Positions 21,398-30,149 of a DNA stretch of 35,203 nucleotides are shown piece after piece. How positions within the stretch are numbered: the stretch's first letter is position 1; every line of letters begins with the position of its first letter. The stretch lies in the NCBI GenBank assembly GCA_902566725.1, contig CACFJZ010000005.1, positions 1-35,203 on the forward strand. Reading direction: 5' to 3'. Origin of the DNA: an uncultured marine group I thaumarchaeote. GTDB lineage: Archaea > Thermoproteota > Nitrososphaeria > Nitrososphaerales > Nitrosopumilaceae. The position numbers and the translations under genes are program-made. Below the pieces are notes generated by a model. It was not told where the DNA came from and did not search any database. It saw only the letters and a list, made by a program, of their open reading frames with translations.

Positions 21398-22741
21398 ATG
21401 ATTCAAAAGGCAAAACTAGTATGTATTAATCCCAATTGTGGAAAAACATACCCTATCAGATCAACCGCAATAAAATGTGAATCTTGTAATTATTTATTGG
21501 ATGTAAAATACGAACATGCCCCAAGTCACAAACTAAAAGAGACATTTTATGAGAGAAGAAATCCTCAAGGGAGCATCTATAATGAAAGTGGAGTTTGGAG
21601 ATTTAGAGAGTTATTAAATTTCTGTGAAATTGAGACTGAAGATATTGAACAGTGTGCAAAATATCTAGTCTCATTAGATGGGGCAGAAGGCAGACAATCA
21701 AAACCGTATCACATGACAAAAGTTTCAGAATTTATTGGAATTGAAAATGAAAATGTGATGTTCCAACCAGAAGGATACAATCCAAGCGGTTCATTCAAAG
21801 ATAATGGAATGTCAGCCGCAGTTACACATGGAAAAATGATGGGCGCAAAGAAAATTATTTGTGCATCAACAGGAAATACCTCCGCGTCTGCAGGTATGTT
21901 TGCTGCTAATGAGAATATGGAATGTGATGTATACATTCCTGATGGACAGATAGCACCAGGAAAGCTAAGTCAAGCATATCAATTTGGAACCCAAATGGTA
22001 AAAGTTAATGGAAATTTTGATGACGCATTTACAAAATCACTACAAGCTGCAGAAGAACCAGGGAGTTACACTGTAAACTCAGTAAATCCATTTAGAATAG
22101 AAGGTCAAAAAACAATTCCATTTAGAGCATTAGAGACATTAGATTGGGAAGTTCCTGATTGGTTAGTGTATCCTGGAGGAGCATTAGGCAATACATCTAG
22201 TTGTGGAAAAGCTTTAATGGAATTATATGAATGGGGATGGATTAAAAAAATTCCAAGGATTGCAGTAATTAATGCAAGCGGTGCAAATACACTTTATCAA
22301 CTCTATAACGGGATCTTTGAAGAAGAAAAACTAAGATGGAATGATGGTTCCCCAAATTTTGAATTAATTGAGAGATTTTATAATAAAATGAATGAAGATG
22401 AAACTCTTAAACCAAAAACAAAGGCTACTGCAATTCAGATTGGAAAACCATCTAACATTGCAAAAGGATTACGTGCATTAGATTTCACAGATGGTATTGT
22501 AGAGGAAGTATCAGACAAAGAAATGTTAGATGGAATGTCAGCGGTAGGACTAAATGGATTTGATTGTGAAATGGCCTCGGGGGCTTCAGTAGCAGGAATA
22601 AAAAAATTAAGAGATAAAGAAATTATCAAGAAAGATGACAAAGTGGTAGGAATTCTTACCGGAAGACAAAAAGAACCATTATTGCCAATTGATTATCATA
22701 ACGATCCTGCAAATAGATTTGCAAGACCTCCAAAAATCTAG
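21398..22741 (+). CDS. thrC: Threonine synthase (ThrC)
   Basis: A PLP enzyme that converts O-phosphohomoserine to threonine and phosphate. The 447-residue protein begins with a zinc ribbon (C9, C14, C27, C30: CINPNC ... CESC) as in archaeal and plant-like threonine synthases. The Schiff-base lysine is K134 in NPSGSFKDNGMS. CASTGNTSASAGM is the substrate/phosphate loop, and YPGGALGNTSS holds the PLP phosphate. The C-terminal SGASVAGIKKL and ILTGRQKEP close the fold. ilvA in the same window consumes its product. It is monocistronic with a good TATA box and an upstream inverted repeat. Confidence 0.94.
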   Translation: MIQKAKLVCINPNCGKTYPIRSTAIKCESCNYLLDVKYEHAPSHKLKETFYERRNPQGSIYNESGVWRFRELLNFCEIETEDIEQCAKYLVSLDGAEGRQSKPYHMTKVSEFIGIENENVMFQPEGYNPSGSFKDNGMSAAVTHGKMMGAKKIICASTGNTSASAGMFAANENMECDVYIPDGQIAPGKLSQAYQFGTQMVKVNGNFDDAFTKSLQAAEEPGSYTVNSVNPFRIEGQKTIPFRALETLDWEVPDWLVYPGGALGNTSSCGKALMELYEWGWIKKIPRIAVINASGANTLYQLYNGIFEEEKLRWNDGSPNFELIERFYNKMNEDETLKPKTKATAIQIGKPSNIAKGLRALDFTDGIVEEVSDKEMLDGMSAVGLNGFDCEMASGASVAGIKKLRDKEIIKKDDKVVGILTGRQKEPLLPIDYHNDPANRFARPPKI

Positions 22742-22890
22742 GCTCAAATAATTAAAAATCAATTTTACTTAATCTCAAGGGTTTTTAAGAAACCTCCTCA
22801 CAATTATAATAATCTGAAAATGTGGTGGTTACTACAATAAATGATGCACAGGCGTTATCCCGATAAAGTAAAATTATTAGAGGTTTGGCA
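22742..22890 (+). promoter_or_regulatory. Leader region of the CNNM/CorC-type gene with two tiny upstream frames
   Basis: GGTTTTTAAGAAACC (22780-22794) is a short inverted repeat that includes a TATA-like core. If used, transcription would start near 22813. A six-residue frame MWWLLQ follows (22820-22840), then a 19-residue frame (22841-22900) that overlaps the main start. AGAGGT (22879-22884) is a Shine-Dalgarno-like site 6 nt before the ATG at 22891. Nothing else is recognised in this 149-base gap. Confidence 0.4.
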
Positions 22891-24135
22891 ATGCAGTTAG
22901 AAGTTGAGATACCTATACTAGTAATTTTGATTGGACTTTCCGGATTCTTTAGCGGGTTAGAAGTTGCGTTAGTTGGAACAAGAATGTCCAAAATTGAACA
23001 AATGGTAAAAGACAAAGTGAAAGGTTCTGCATCACTTCTAAAATTAAAAAAGAATCCTAGTCGCATGATGGCTAGTGTCAATTTAGGAAATAATCTCGTA
23101 AATGTAGCAGCTACAGCAATTGCAACAGATGTTGCTCTAAAATTATTTGGTAATGAAGGATTAGCAATTGCAATTGGAATTATGACATTTTTAATTCTCA
23201 TTTTTGGAGAAATCACTCCAAAGACGTATTGTAATGCAAATGCATCAAAGATTGCGGCACGGTACAGCCGAATTTTACTAGGATTTAGTTATGCATTTTA
23301 TCCAATTGTTAGAATCTTAGAGACCATCACAAAAGGAATTATAAAATTAACAGGAAGTAGTGATAATCCACCAGGACTAACAGAAGATGAGATTAAAGGA
23401 GTAATTGACCAAGGTCTGAAAGATAAAGCAATTGAAAAACAAGAAAGTGAATTAGTACATGGGGCATTAAATTTTGATGATATTGTCATTAGATCCGTCA
23501 TGACCCCACGTACCAAAATGTTTACACTAAATTCAAAAAAAATGTTGTTTGAAGGATTACCAGAAATTAACAATAGTGGTTTTTCAAGAATTCCAGTTTA
23601 TGCAGAAAATCAAGACAACATAGTAGGAATTGTACATGTAAGAGATGTTTTAAAATCATTAGAACAAGATCAGAAAGTAATATCTCTAGAGAGTATAATG
23701 AGAGAACCGATTTTTGTTTCACAAGAAAAACGTGTTAGTGATTTACTAAAAGAAATGCAGGGAAGACAAACACACATGGCAATTGTCATGGACGAATTTG
23801 GAGGAGTAGAAGGATGTGTCACATTGGAAGATTTGTTAGAAGAGATAGTGGGAGAAATACGTGATGAAAAAGATAAAGTTCAACAAGTATTTCAGAGTGA
23901 AGGAAATAATACTATATTGACTGATGGAGATATTGAAATAGACAAGATTAATGAGATTTTTAAGACAAATATTCCAGAAGGGGATGATTATTCAAGACTA
24001 AATGGATTATTACATGAAAAGTTACGAGACATACCAAAAGAAGGAGATAAAATTGAGATTGAGTCCATAAGAATAATGATAGAAAAAGTAGAAAAGAACA
24101 AACCAGAAAAGATCAGGATAGAGAAAATAAAATAA
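22891..24135 (+). CDS. CNNM/CorC-HlyC family membrane protein with CBS domains
   Basis: A 414-residue protein with the CNNM/HlyC layout: a DUF21 membrane domain (about 1-170, with SGFFSGLEVALVGTRMSK and LGNNLVNVAATAIA), paired CBS domains (about 200-315, beginning IVIRSVMTPRTKM and ending FGGVEGCVTLEDLLEEIVGEI), then a C-terminal CorC_HlyC domain (about 330-410). Relatives transport or sense Mg2+ or Na+/Co2+, with the CBS pair binding adenosine nucleotides. An in-frame TTG lies two codons earlier, but the ATG at 22891 has AGAGGT 6 nt upstream. The leader holds two tiny frames that may regulate it. Confidence 0.92.
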   Translation: MQLEVEIPILVILIGLSGFFSGLEVALVGTRMSKIEQMVKDKVKGSASLLKLKKNPSRMMASVNLGNNLVNVAATAIATDVALKLFGNEGLAIAIGIMTFLILIFGEITPKTYCNANASKIAARYSRILLGFSYAFYPIVRILETITKGIIKLTGSSDNPPGLTEDEIKGVIDQGLKDKAIEKQESELVHGALNFDDIVIRSVMTPRTKMFTLNSKKMLFEGLPEINNSGFSRIPVYAENQDNIVGIVHVRDVLKSLEQDQKVISLESIMREPIFVSQEKRVSDLLKEMQGRQTHMAIVMDEFGGVEGCVTLEDLLEEIVGEIRDEKDKVQQVFQSEGNNTILTDGDIEIDKINEIFKTNIPEGDDYSRLNGLLHEKLRDIPKEGDKIEIESIRIMIEKVEKNKPEKIRIEKIK

Positions 24136-25185
24136 TTAATTTTTTCCAAAATTAGATTCAAGAAGTTCTTTTTTCTTGGACATGTTAAATAATTTTTCAG
24201 TGTGTTTTGCCGCATCTTCGTAAGATTTTTCAAACAACATTGCTTGCATTAACATGTGATTTTCTGGAATTACAATTCCAGTTTGATCATCAGAATACAT
24301 TATCTGAATAGTATCATCAATTTTTTGTGTCATATTAGCATGAATGTGAATCATGTTTGTATCTTTAAAACTAAAATCTAATTTTTCGGCAAAATCGCGT
24401 ATGTCCTTTGTACCCTTTGCAGCCCATAAAGTTGCGACACCATATTCATTTTTGAAAATATCATGTAATTCATCGACCGAGGGAATATTATCATTAAATC
24501 TAATGTCCATAATATGAAGATGCATTTGTCGTGTAGGAACTTTTATGGCACGAACAAAAAGTGGAGAATCTTTTCCAAAATATGATTTTACATCTTCCCC
24601 ATGATGAGGACTTTGAGTGAGTTCAATAGTATCAGTAACATCTTTGTCTGTTTGTTCAATATCGGCCCAACGTCTAACAAGAGTTACATCAAATCTTTTA
24701 ATTGATGAACCAAAGTTTTTTCTTAAAGGTTCTAGGATTCTACCCATGCCAGTAACATTACAACTACCTTGCATTACATGCTTCTTACCAACAGCATCAT
24801 TGTAATTTACTCTTGAATTAAATAGTATGTCAGATACAGCATTTTCCCCATCAATAGTTTCACCGCCTTGATAAATTGAGAAAATATTACGAGGTTCATA
24901 AAATAATTTCTTGTTTTTGAAGCCAGTACCTCCAGGAGATGCATCTATTACTAAATCAGATTCATCTAAAGCCGATTCAATATTTCCTGCAATACTAAAA
25001 TCAGAAAATGCATTTTGATTTTTTTCGGGAACATATACTTTGTATCCTCGATCAAGAGCATCACGTACTTTCGAGTCTGGGGAATACTTTCCAATTCCCA
25101 CTAATTCAATTTCAGGATCATCTTTAATGAATTGTATTATACGACTTCCAATTGACCCATAACCATTGATAAAGACTTTCTTCAT
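24136..25185 (-). CDS. gap: Archaeal type II glyceraldehyde-3-phosphate dehydrogenase
   Basis: A 349-residue oxidoreductase of the archaeal GAPDH family (phosphorylating, NAD(P)-dependent), acting in gluconeogenesis. The N-terminal Rossmann motif is FINGYGSIGSRI. ASPGGTGFKNK and FSIYQGGE are typical, and the catalytic cysteine (residue 142) is in QGSCNVTGMGR. TLVRRWADI, QSPHHGED and the C-terminal ENHMLMQAML complete the pattern. An in-frame TTG lies one codon upstream. I chose the ATG because ATCTATAAAA on the minus strand is centred 27 nt before it. Its stop codon directly abuts that of the CNNM/CorC gene. Confidence 0.92.
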   Translation of the reverse strand: MKKVFINGYGSIGSRIIQFIKDDPEIELVGIGKYSPDSKVRDALDRGYKVYVPEKNQNAFSDFSIAGNIESALDESDLVIDASPGGTGFKNKKLFYEPRNIFSIYQGGETIDGENAVSDILFNSRVNYNDAVGKKHVMQGSCNVTGMGRILEPLRKNFGSSIKRFDVTLVRRWADIEQTDKDVTDTIELTQSPHHGEDVKSYFGKDSPLFVRAIKVPTRQMHLHIMDIRFNDNIPSVDELHDIFKNEYGVATLWAAKGTKDIRDFAEKLDFSFKDTNMIHIHANMTQKIDDTIQIMYSDDQTGIVIPENHMLMQAMLFEKSYEDAAKHTEKLFNMSKKKELLESNFGKN

Positions 25186-25207
25186 CAATGTTAGTTATAA
25201 AATGCTT

Positions 25208-25217
25208 CTTTTATAGA
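25208..25217 (-). promoter_or_regulatory. TATA box of the gap gene
   Basis: On the minus strand ATCTATAAAA is centred about 27 nt upstream of the gap ATG at 25185. It is one of the best TATA matches in the window. Confidence 0.65.
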
Positions 25218-25257
25218 TTAACCAAAGGACTAAATCAGATGATTAAAGCGATTTGGT

Positions 25258-26052
25258 ATGGAGGATAAAGAGTTTACATTTTCAATAGAAGGGGAAGAGT
25301 ATACTATTTCAAAAAAAGATAATACTTCAGAAAAAAGTAATAGGCAAACATTACATGTACCATCTTTAGGAATTGGTGCAGTAATAGCAGGCATTTGTAT
25401 TGCAGCAGTAGTTTTTGGAGCAGATTTTTCTGAATCATCCGAACCATTAATCGAAAGACAACTTGCACAAGAACCTCCAACTCCACAGAAAATCGCCATA
25501 GATGTATTTATCCAAAATGGATCTCCAGTGTTGGGAGAATCTGATGCCCCAATTACATTAGTTGAGTTTGGAGATTATCAGTGTCATTATTGTAACGTAT
25601 TTTATCATAATACAGAACACAAAATACTCAAAAATTACGTAATGACTGGAAAAGTAAATGTGATTTTCAAAGATTACACAATAATTGGTCAAGATTCAGT
25701 TACTGCCGCACATGCAACACATTGTGCAGGAGAACAAGGAAAATTTTGGCAGTATCATAATACATTATATGACAACTGGAGAGGAGAAAATAATGGATGG
25801 GCAGGTAAAGAAAATATTGCTAAGTTTGCAGAACAAGTGGGATTAGATATGAATACATTTAACGAATGTAACAATGATGGTCGATATGCACAAAAAATTT
25901 CTTTAAGTAATTCCGATGCACAGAAATTAGGAATTACAGGAACACCTGCATTTTATGTAATTTCTGCAAACAATCAAGAGGTACAAACAATTTCTGGAGC
26001 CCAACCGTATGAAGTCTTTGAAAGAATCTTTGACGCCATGCTTGAAAACTAG
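25258..26052 (+). CDS. Membrane-anchored DsbA-like thiol oxidoreductase
   Basis: A 264-residue protein with a single N-terminal anchor (about 36-54, LGIGAVIAGICIAAVVFGA) preceded by a 35-residue charged cytosolic tail, then an extracytoplasmic thioredoxin-fold domain (about 80-264). The active site is C109-H-Y-C112 in DYQCHYC, and the cis-Pro loop is GITGTPAFYV. The inserted helical domain includes HCAGEQGKFWQYHNTLYDN. It probably makes or repairs disulfides on exported proteins. Thaumarchaea carry many DsbA-like paralogs. CcdA and a DipZ-like protein encoded at 32458-34276 may supply its electrons, though that is inference. Confidence 0.9.
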   Translation: MEDKEFTFSIEGEEYTISKKDNTSEKSNRQTLHVPSLGIGAVIAGICIAAVVFGADFSESSEPLIERQLAQEPPTPQKIAIDVFIQNGSPVLGESDAPITLVEFGDYQCHYCNVFYHNTEHKILKNYVMTGKVNVIFKDYTIIGQDSVTAAHATHCAGEQGKFWQYHNTLYDNWRGENNGWAGKENIAKFAEQVGLDMNTFNECNNDGRYAQKISLSNSDAQKLGITGTPAFYVISANNQEVQTISGAQPYEVFERIFDAMLEN

Positions 26053-26123
26053 AAAAAATTAGATTTTATTAACAAGATCGCTAGAAAATTAATCACTACG
26101 TAAATCATATTTACTCTGGAAGT

Positions 26124-26133
26124 CTTATATACC
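26124..26133 (+). promoter_or_regulatory. TATA box of the HMG-CoA synthase gene
   Basis: CTTATATACC is centred about 26 nt upstream of the ATG at 26154, a very good archaeal promoter match. Confidence 0.7.
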
Positions 26134-26153
26134 AACATCATGAGGCAAAGCTA

Positions 26154-27551
26154 ATGGCAGCAGGAATAGACGATATTGCAATTTACATTCCCAGATTGTT
26201 TATGGATGCGGCAGATTTTGCAGAGGCACGAGGATTAGACCCTCAGAAATTAGTTAAGGGACTAGGAGTTTCAAAGATGGCAATAGTTGATGCCAACCAA
26301 GACCCTGCATGCTTAGCAGCAAATGCATGTTTGAAAATAATGCAGAAGAACAAATTATCTCCAGAACAAATTGGGAGATTATACGTTGCCACCGAATCAT
26401 CATTTGATGAATCAAAGGCAATGAATTCTTACGTAATAGGAATGTTAGAACAAGTTTACGGTTCAGGTTCATTTCAACACTGTGGCGGAATAGAGTGTAA
26501 GTTTGCATGTGTCAGTGGGTCTTATGCATTATACGATAATACAAACTGGATTAGAGCAGGGGAATCAGAAGATAAGTATGCTTTAGTCGTTGTATCAGAC
26601 ATTGCAAAATATGATTTAGGCTCTAGTGGAGAAATGACTCAAGGTGGGGGAGCAGTTGCAATGTTGTTAAATGATTCACCAAGACTTTTAGAATTTGATC
26701 CTAAAGTAACATCCACATCAATTAAAAATGAATATGACTTTTATCGACCATTTGGAAAAGAGACACCCATAGTACATGGACAATATTCAAATTTACTATA
26801 CCTCATTCAAGTAAAAAATGCATTAAATGATTATAAACAGAAAGCACTCAAAACAGGACTAATAGATTTGAAAGAAGGCGAAAGCATGCTTGACCACATG
26901 GATTACATCAATATGCACCTTCCATATAGCAACATGGGCAAGAAAGCTCTTGCATATCTTGTAAGACATGAATGGAGAAGTACACCAAAATGGCAAGAAA
27001 TTGTAAAAGAAGTAGGAATGGAAGAACCAGTACCAAAAGATCCTCGTGGAACAATTGAATCAATAATAGCAGACTCTGAATTTATGGCAAAAGACAGTGA
27101 ATTTACAAAAAGATTTGCAAAAACAGATTCATATCAAGAAGTTTATGAAAACAAGGTTGCAAGCTCATTAATTGCATCAAAGAGTATTGGAAATTTGTAT
27201 ACAGCATCATTATACTTGGGATTTAGAAGTTGTCTAGAATTTGAATTCCAGAAAGGAGTTAATCTTGAAGGAAAAAGATTTGGATTTGCATCATATGGAA
27301 GTGGCAGTAGCGCCATGGTGTTCAGCGGAGTAATTCAACCAGAACATTTGCCAATTGTAAAAGATATGAATCTAGAAGCAGAAATTGGTGAACGTCAGAA
27401 ACTTAGCTTAGAAGATTACGAAGAATTACATGAGAATAAACGCAGTCCTAATCAGTCATTGCTAAATGCAACAAAAGAATTTGTTTTAGAACATGTTGAA
27501 AATATTTCCTCAGATAAAAGAGGAGAAAGAAGATACGCATTTGTTGAATAA
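26154..27551 (+). CDS. mvaS: Hydroxymethylglutaryl-CoA synthase
   Basis: HMG-CoA synthase condenses acetyl-CoA with acetoacetyl-CoA in the mevalonate pathway that supplies archaeal isoprenoid lipids. The 465-residue protein shows E81 (VATESSFDESKA, general acid/base), the nucleophile C119 in IECKFACVSGSYAL, and H255 in NMHLPYSNMGKKAL. It is longer than the ~350-residue archaeal-type enzyme and looks more like the bacterial/eukaryotic type, with an extra segment at about 270-340. The promoter has a strong TATA box. A four-residue frame (MRQS, 26141-26155) overlaps its start. The following gene begins directly after its stop codon. Confidence 0.92.
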   Translation: MAAGIDDIAIYIPRLFMDAADFAEARGLDPQKLVKGLGVSKMAIVDANQDPACLAANACLKIMQKNKLSPEQIGRLYVATESSFDESKAMNSYVIGMLEQVYGSGSFQHCGGIECKFACVSGSYALYDNTNWIRAGESEDKYALVVVSDIAKYDLGSSGEMTQGGGAVAMLLNDSPRLLEFDPKVTSTSIKNEYDFYRPFGKETPIVHGQYSNLLYLIQVKNALNDYKQKALKTGLIDLKEGESMLDHMDYINMHLPYSNMGKKALAYLVRHEWRSTPKWQEIVKEVGMEEPVPKDPRGTIESIIADSEFMAKDSEFTKRFAKTDSYQEVYENKVASSLIASKSIGNLYTASLYLGFRSCLEFEFQKGVNLEGKRFGFASYGSGSSAMVFSGVIQPEHLPIVKDMNLEAEIGERQKLSLEDYEELHENKRSPNQSLLNATKEFVLEHVENISSDKRGERRYAFVE

Positions 27552-28103
27552 ATGAGTGAAAGTTCACCCGTCAAAGATGCATTATATGCAGAAATTGATA
27601 GAATTAGTCAAGATAAAATTAATGAATTATTACTAAAAAAACAATTTTCAGTAATATTTGAGAATGTGTTTGATAAAGCCATCAACAAAATTAATGAAGA
27701 TATAGATGAAGATGAAAAATTTGGAACGTTAGCAGAAAGTATCACACATTATCTTTTTACAGAAATGCTCATACCCAGTCAACGAAAAATTTCATATGAA
27801 GATGTTGAATTAGATTTAGTTATACCAAATACATTAGAATTAAAGAAGAATCCACAGAATGTGATAATTTTATTATTCATGAAAACATCAGATGTGATTA
27901 AAATCCAAAATAAAATTTCAGAGATTAAAACAATTCAAGAAAAAGATGATAACATATGGGTAATTTCAAAGCGTTTGTTAGAAATTCCACAGAGGTCTTA
28001 TGCGACAGATAAAATCTCATTCGGAAATTTTTTGAGAGATACACAAAGTTTTATTCAAACAAAGAATATGAATAAATTAAATATTTTCAAAACCCAGATG
28101 TGA
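27552..28103 (+). CDS. Hypothetical protein coupled to HMG-CoA synthase, 183 residues
   Basis: No family recognised with confidence. The N-terminal half is helical and acidic (EIDRISQDKINELLLKKQF, AESITHYLFTEMLI). The middle has a strand pattern VELDLVIPN ... NVIILLFMKTSD that loosely resembles a PD-(D/E)XK nuclease core, with D88 present but no clear E-x-K at the expected place, so any nuclease activity is doubtful. The ATG follows the HMG-CoA synthase stop with no gap (TAAATG), so it is co-transcribed. The 3' end overlaps the convergent bioD by 27 bases. Confidence 0.75.
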   Translation: MSESSPVKDALYAEIDRISQDKINELLLKKQFSVIFENVFDKAINKINEDIDEDEKFGTLAESITHYLFTEMLIPSQRKISYEDVELDLVIPNTLELKKNPQNVIILLFMKTSDVIKIQNKISEIKTIQEKDDNIWVISKRLLEIPQRSYATDKISFGNFLRDTQSFIQTKNMNKLNIFKTQM

Positions 28104-28772
28104 AAGATCAACAAAGTTTTGAAAATTTTGAACGTATAAATCAAGATTAAAGGGCTCAGCATAGGGAATTGCACCAAAAACTTTCTCTCCAGTTAAACGA
28201 GAAATTTGCTGACGGAGACTAGGTAATTCATATCCATCAGAGACATTCTGATTTACTAAAAATCCATTAAAATTGAGATTTTTTTGTCGAAAATGTTCAA
28301 AGGTTAACATAAGGTGATTAACACTACCGATTTTAGAACCAGTTACAATTATGGAATTTAATTTTAATTCAGAAATAAGATCAGATACAAAATAATTTTG
28401 TGAGATAGGAGTCATAATACCCCCAATGCCTTCAACAATTACAAGATCATGTTTGGATTCAAGTTCATTGTATGCATCAACCACTTTAGAAATATCTATT
28501 TCCCGATTTAATTTCATACATGCCTCATAAGGGGAAGTGGGTATTTCAAAAAAATATGGATTTATCAAATCTACAGAATCATGTACTCCTGAATACTTGG
28601 TAAGAATTTCAACATCTTCAGAAATAAAATCGTCAGTGGGTTTGTAACCTGAAGCAAATGGTTTCATTACTCCAACGTCTATATTTTTTTTTGAAAGATA
28701 ATTTACAATTCCTGCAACAACACATGTTTTTCCAACATCAGTATCAGTGCCAGTAACAAATAGAGAATTCAT
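28077..28772 (-). CDS. bioD: Dethiobiotin synthetase (BioD)
   Basis: BioD closes the ureido ring of dethiobiotin from 7,8-diaminopelargonate, CO2 and ATP. The 231-residue protein has the BioD P-loop FVTGTDTDVGKTCVVAG (residues 5-21), the substrate lysine region MKPFASG, EGIGGIMTPI (Walker B-like), and VTGSKIGSVNHLMLTFE. It is downstream of bioA with a 4-base ATGA overlap, so the two are co-translated. It completes the A, D, B, F set present in the window; genes for pimeloyl-thioester supply (bioC/H/W) are not seen here. The 3' end overlaps the 27552 gene by 27 bases. Confidence 0.95.
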   Translation of the reverse strand: MNSLFVTGTDTDVGKTCVVAGIVNYLSKKNIDVGVMKPFASGYKPTDDFISEDVEILTKYSGVHDSVDLINPYFFEIPTSPYEACMKLNREIDISKVVDAYNELESKHDLVIVEGIGGIMTPISQNYFVSDLISELKLNSIIVTGSKIGSVNHLMLTFEHFRQKNLNFNGFLVNQNVSDGYELPSLRQQISRLTGEKVFGAIPYAEPFNLDLYVQNFQNFVDLSHLGFENI

Positions 28773-30091
28773 GATAATTTCTTGGATAGAGATTTGATTG
28801 TTTTAATGGTTCCGTCAATTAAGAAATTTAGATCTTTTTGAGATATTGCCAATGGAGGAACTAACATGATGATATTTCCCAATGTGCGGAAGTAAATTTG
28901 GTTTTTTCTACCTTCCTCAAAGACAACTTTGTTGATTGATTGTGAAAATGAGATAGGTTTATTCGATTTTTTATCATGTACAAGTTCAATTCCCATAACC
29001 ATGCCTTTATGTCGAATGTCTCCAACCAAGTCTAAATTATATATATCACCAACTCTAGATTCAAAAATTTTTGAAGTTTTTTGTATCTTGTTAATTAAAT
29101 CGAATTTCTCATACATTTCTAAATTTTTGAGGGATAATGCAGCTGCAGTCGGATTTCCAGTGTAAGTATGACCATGAAAGAGATGCTTCATGTCTGAAAA
29201 TTCACCAAGAAAGGATTCGGTTATTTTTTTTGTAGTTAATGTTGCTGCAAAAGTTTGATAGCCACCAGTGAGCATTTTACCAAATGAAACAATATCAGGT
29301 GTAGAGTTCTGTTTTTTATATTCAATCATAGAACCCAATCTACCAAATCCGGTTGCTATTTCATCAAGAACAAAAAGTACATTATTTTTTTTACATATTT
29401 TGGAAATTTGATTTTGGAAATTTTTTGGATATATAATAACACCACCTGCCATTTGAGCTCCACTTTCCATGACAAATGCAGCAATAGAATCATCTTTTTC
29501 AAGTTTTTCTTCAATTTTAGCCACACATTGCTCCTGGTATTCGTTAACAGTCATTTTTTTAGGAATTCTAAAACCTCGTGGAACAGGAAATTTTAATGTA
29601 GAAAATAGTTTTGAACGGAATTTTGAGAAGAATTCTGGAACATATCCTACAGACATAGCACCAAATGTATCTCCATGATATCCATTTTCCAAAGTAGCAA
29701 TGTTTGTTTTTTTATTTTCACCAATATTACGCCAATATTGTAAAGCAATTTTTAATGCAATTTCCATTGCAGTCGAACCATTATCTGAAAAAAAAGTTGA
29801 GTGCATTTTTGGGTTTAAGTTGATGAGTTTTTTTGATAGATTTTCAGCCGAAGAATGTGTTAGGTTGAATAAAGCAGTGTGTTGGAGAATTTTGGTTTGT
29901 TTAATTATTTCAGACACTAATTCAGATTTTGAGTGACCCCATACATTACACCACATACTAGCAACACCATCGAGCATTTTTCCACCTTTGGAATCATAAA
30001 GCCACATACCTTTCGCAGAAACAATTTCCGGAAATTTTGTCCATTCAGACATTTGAGTATTAGGATGCCATACTGAGCTATCGGATTTCAT
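28769..30091 (-). CDS. bioA: Adenosylmethionine-8-amino-7-oxononanoate transaminase (BioA)
   Basis: A class III PLP aminotransferase that makes 7,8-diaminopelargonate using S-adenosylmethionine as amino donor. Motifs include VASMWCNVWGHSKSEL near the N-terminus, FFSDNGSTAMEIALK, NGYHGDTFGAMSVG, FVLDEIATGFGRLG, and the Schiff-base lysine in SFGKMLTGGYQ. The frame runs upstream to a GTG at 30130 and has ATGs at 30103 and 30100. I prefer the ATG at 30091 (MKSDSSVWHP, 440 residues) because CTATTATTTAC on the minus strand is centred 27 nt before it. bioD overlaps its end by 4 bases. Expression is probably governed by the bio operator. Confidence 0.93.
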   Translation of the reverse strand: MKSDSSVWHPNTQMSEWTKFPEIVSAKGMWLYDSKGGKMLDGVASMWCNVWGHSKSELVSEIIKQTKILQHTALFNLTHSSAENLSKKLINLNPKMHSTFFSDNGSTAMEIALKIALQYWRNIGENKKTNIATLENGYHGDTFGAMSVGYVPEFFSKFRSKLFSTLKFPVPRGFRIPKKMTVNEYQEQCVAKIEEKLEKDDSIAAFVMESGAQMAGGVIIYPKNFQNQISKICKKNNVLFVLDEIATGFGRLGSMIEYKKQNSTPDIVSFGKMLTGGYQTFAATLTTKKITESFLGEFSDMKHLFHGHTYTGNPTAAALSLKNLEMYEKFDLINKIQKTSKIFESRVGDIYNLDLVGDIRHKGMVMGIELVHDKKSNKPISFSQSINKVVFEEGRKNQIYFRTLGNIIMLVPPLAISQKDLNFLIDGTIKTIKSLSKKLS

Positions 30092-30111
30092 ATGTGTCAT
30101 CATTTTTACGA

Positions 30112-30121
30112 GTAAATAATA
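30112..30121 (-). promoter_or_regulatory. TATA box of bioA-bioD
   Basis: On the minus strand the bases read CTATTATTTAC-like, centred about 27 nt upstream of the bioA ATG at 30091. The left operator arm (30122-30128) directly abuts it. Confidence 0.55.
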
Positions 30122-30149
30122 GTTAACCACAAAATTAGCATAGGTTAAC
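30122..30149. promoter_or_regulatory. BirA-type biotin operator
   Basis: GTTAACC (30122-30128), a 14-base spacer, and GGTTAAC (30143-30149) form a perfect inverted repeat between the divergent bioA and bioB promoters. Arm sequence and 14-base spacing match the BirA operator pattern known from bacteria and predicted in archaea. The right arm abuts the bioB TATA box, so binding would block both promoters. Confidence 0.75.

Noticed and set aside
22785-23216. 143-codon minus-strand frame opposite the CNNM/CorC-type gene
   Set aside because: It lies antisense to the strongly recognised DUF21 domain; its protein shows the biased composition of a reverse-strand shadow.
26141-26155. Four-residue frame MRQS just before the HMG-CoA synthase ATG as a regulatory uORF
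   Set aside because: The strong TATA box at 26124-26133 predicts transcription starting at about the main ATG, which would leave this frame out of the mRNA.
27552-28103. Assignment of the 183-residue protein as an active PD-(D/E)XK nuclease
   Set aside because: One acidic residue fits, but the E-x-K element is missing or misplaced, and context offers no support.
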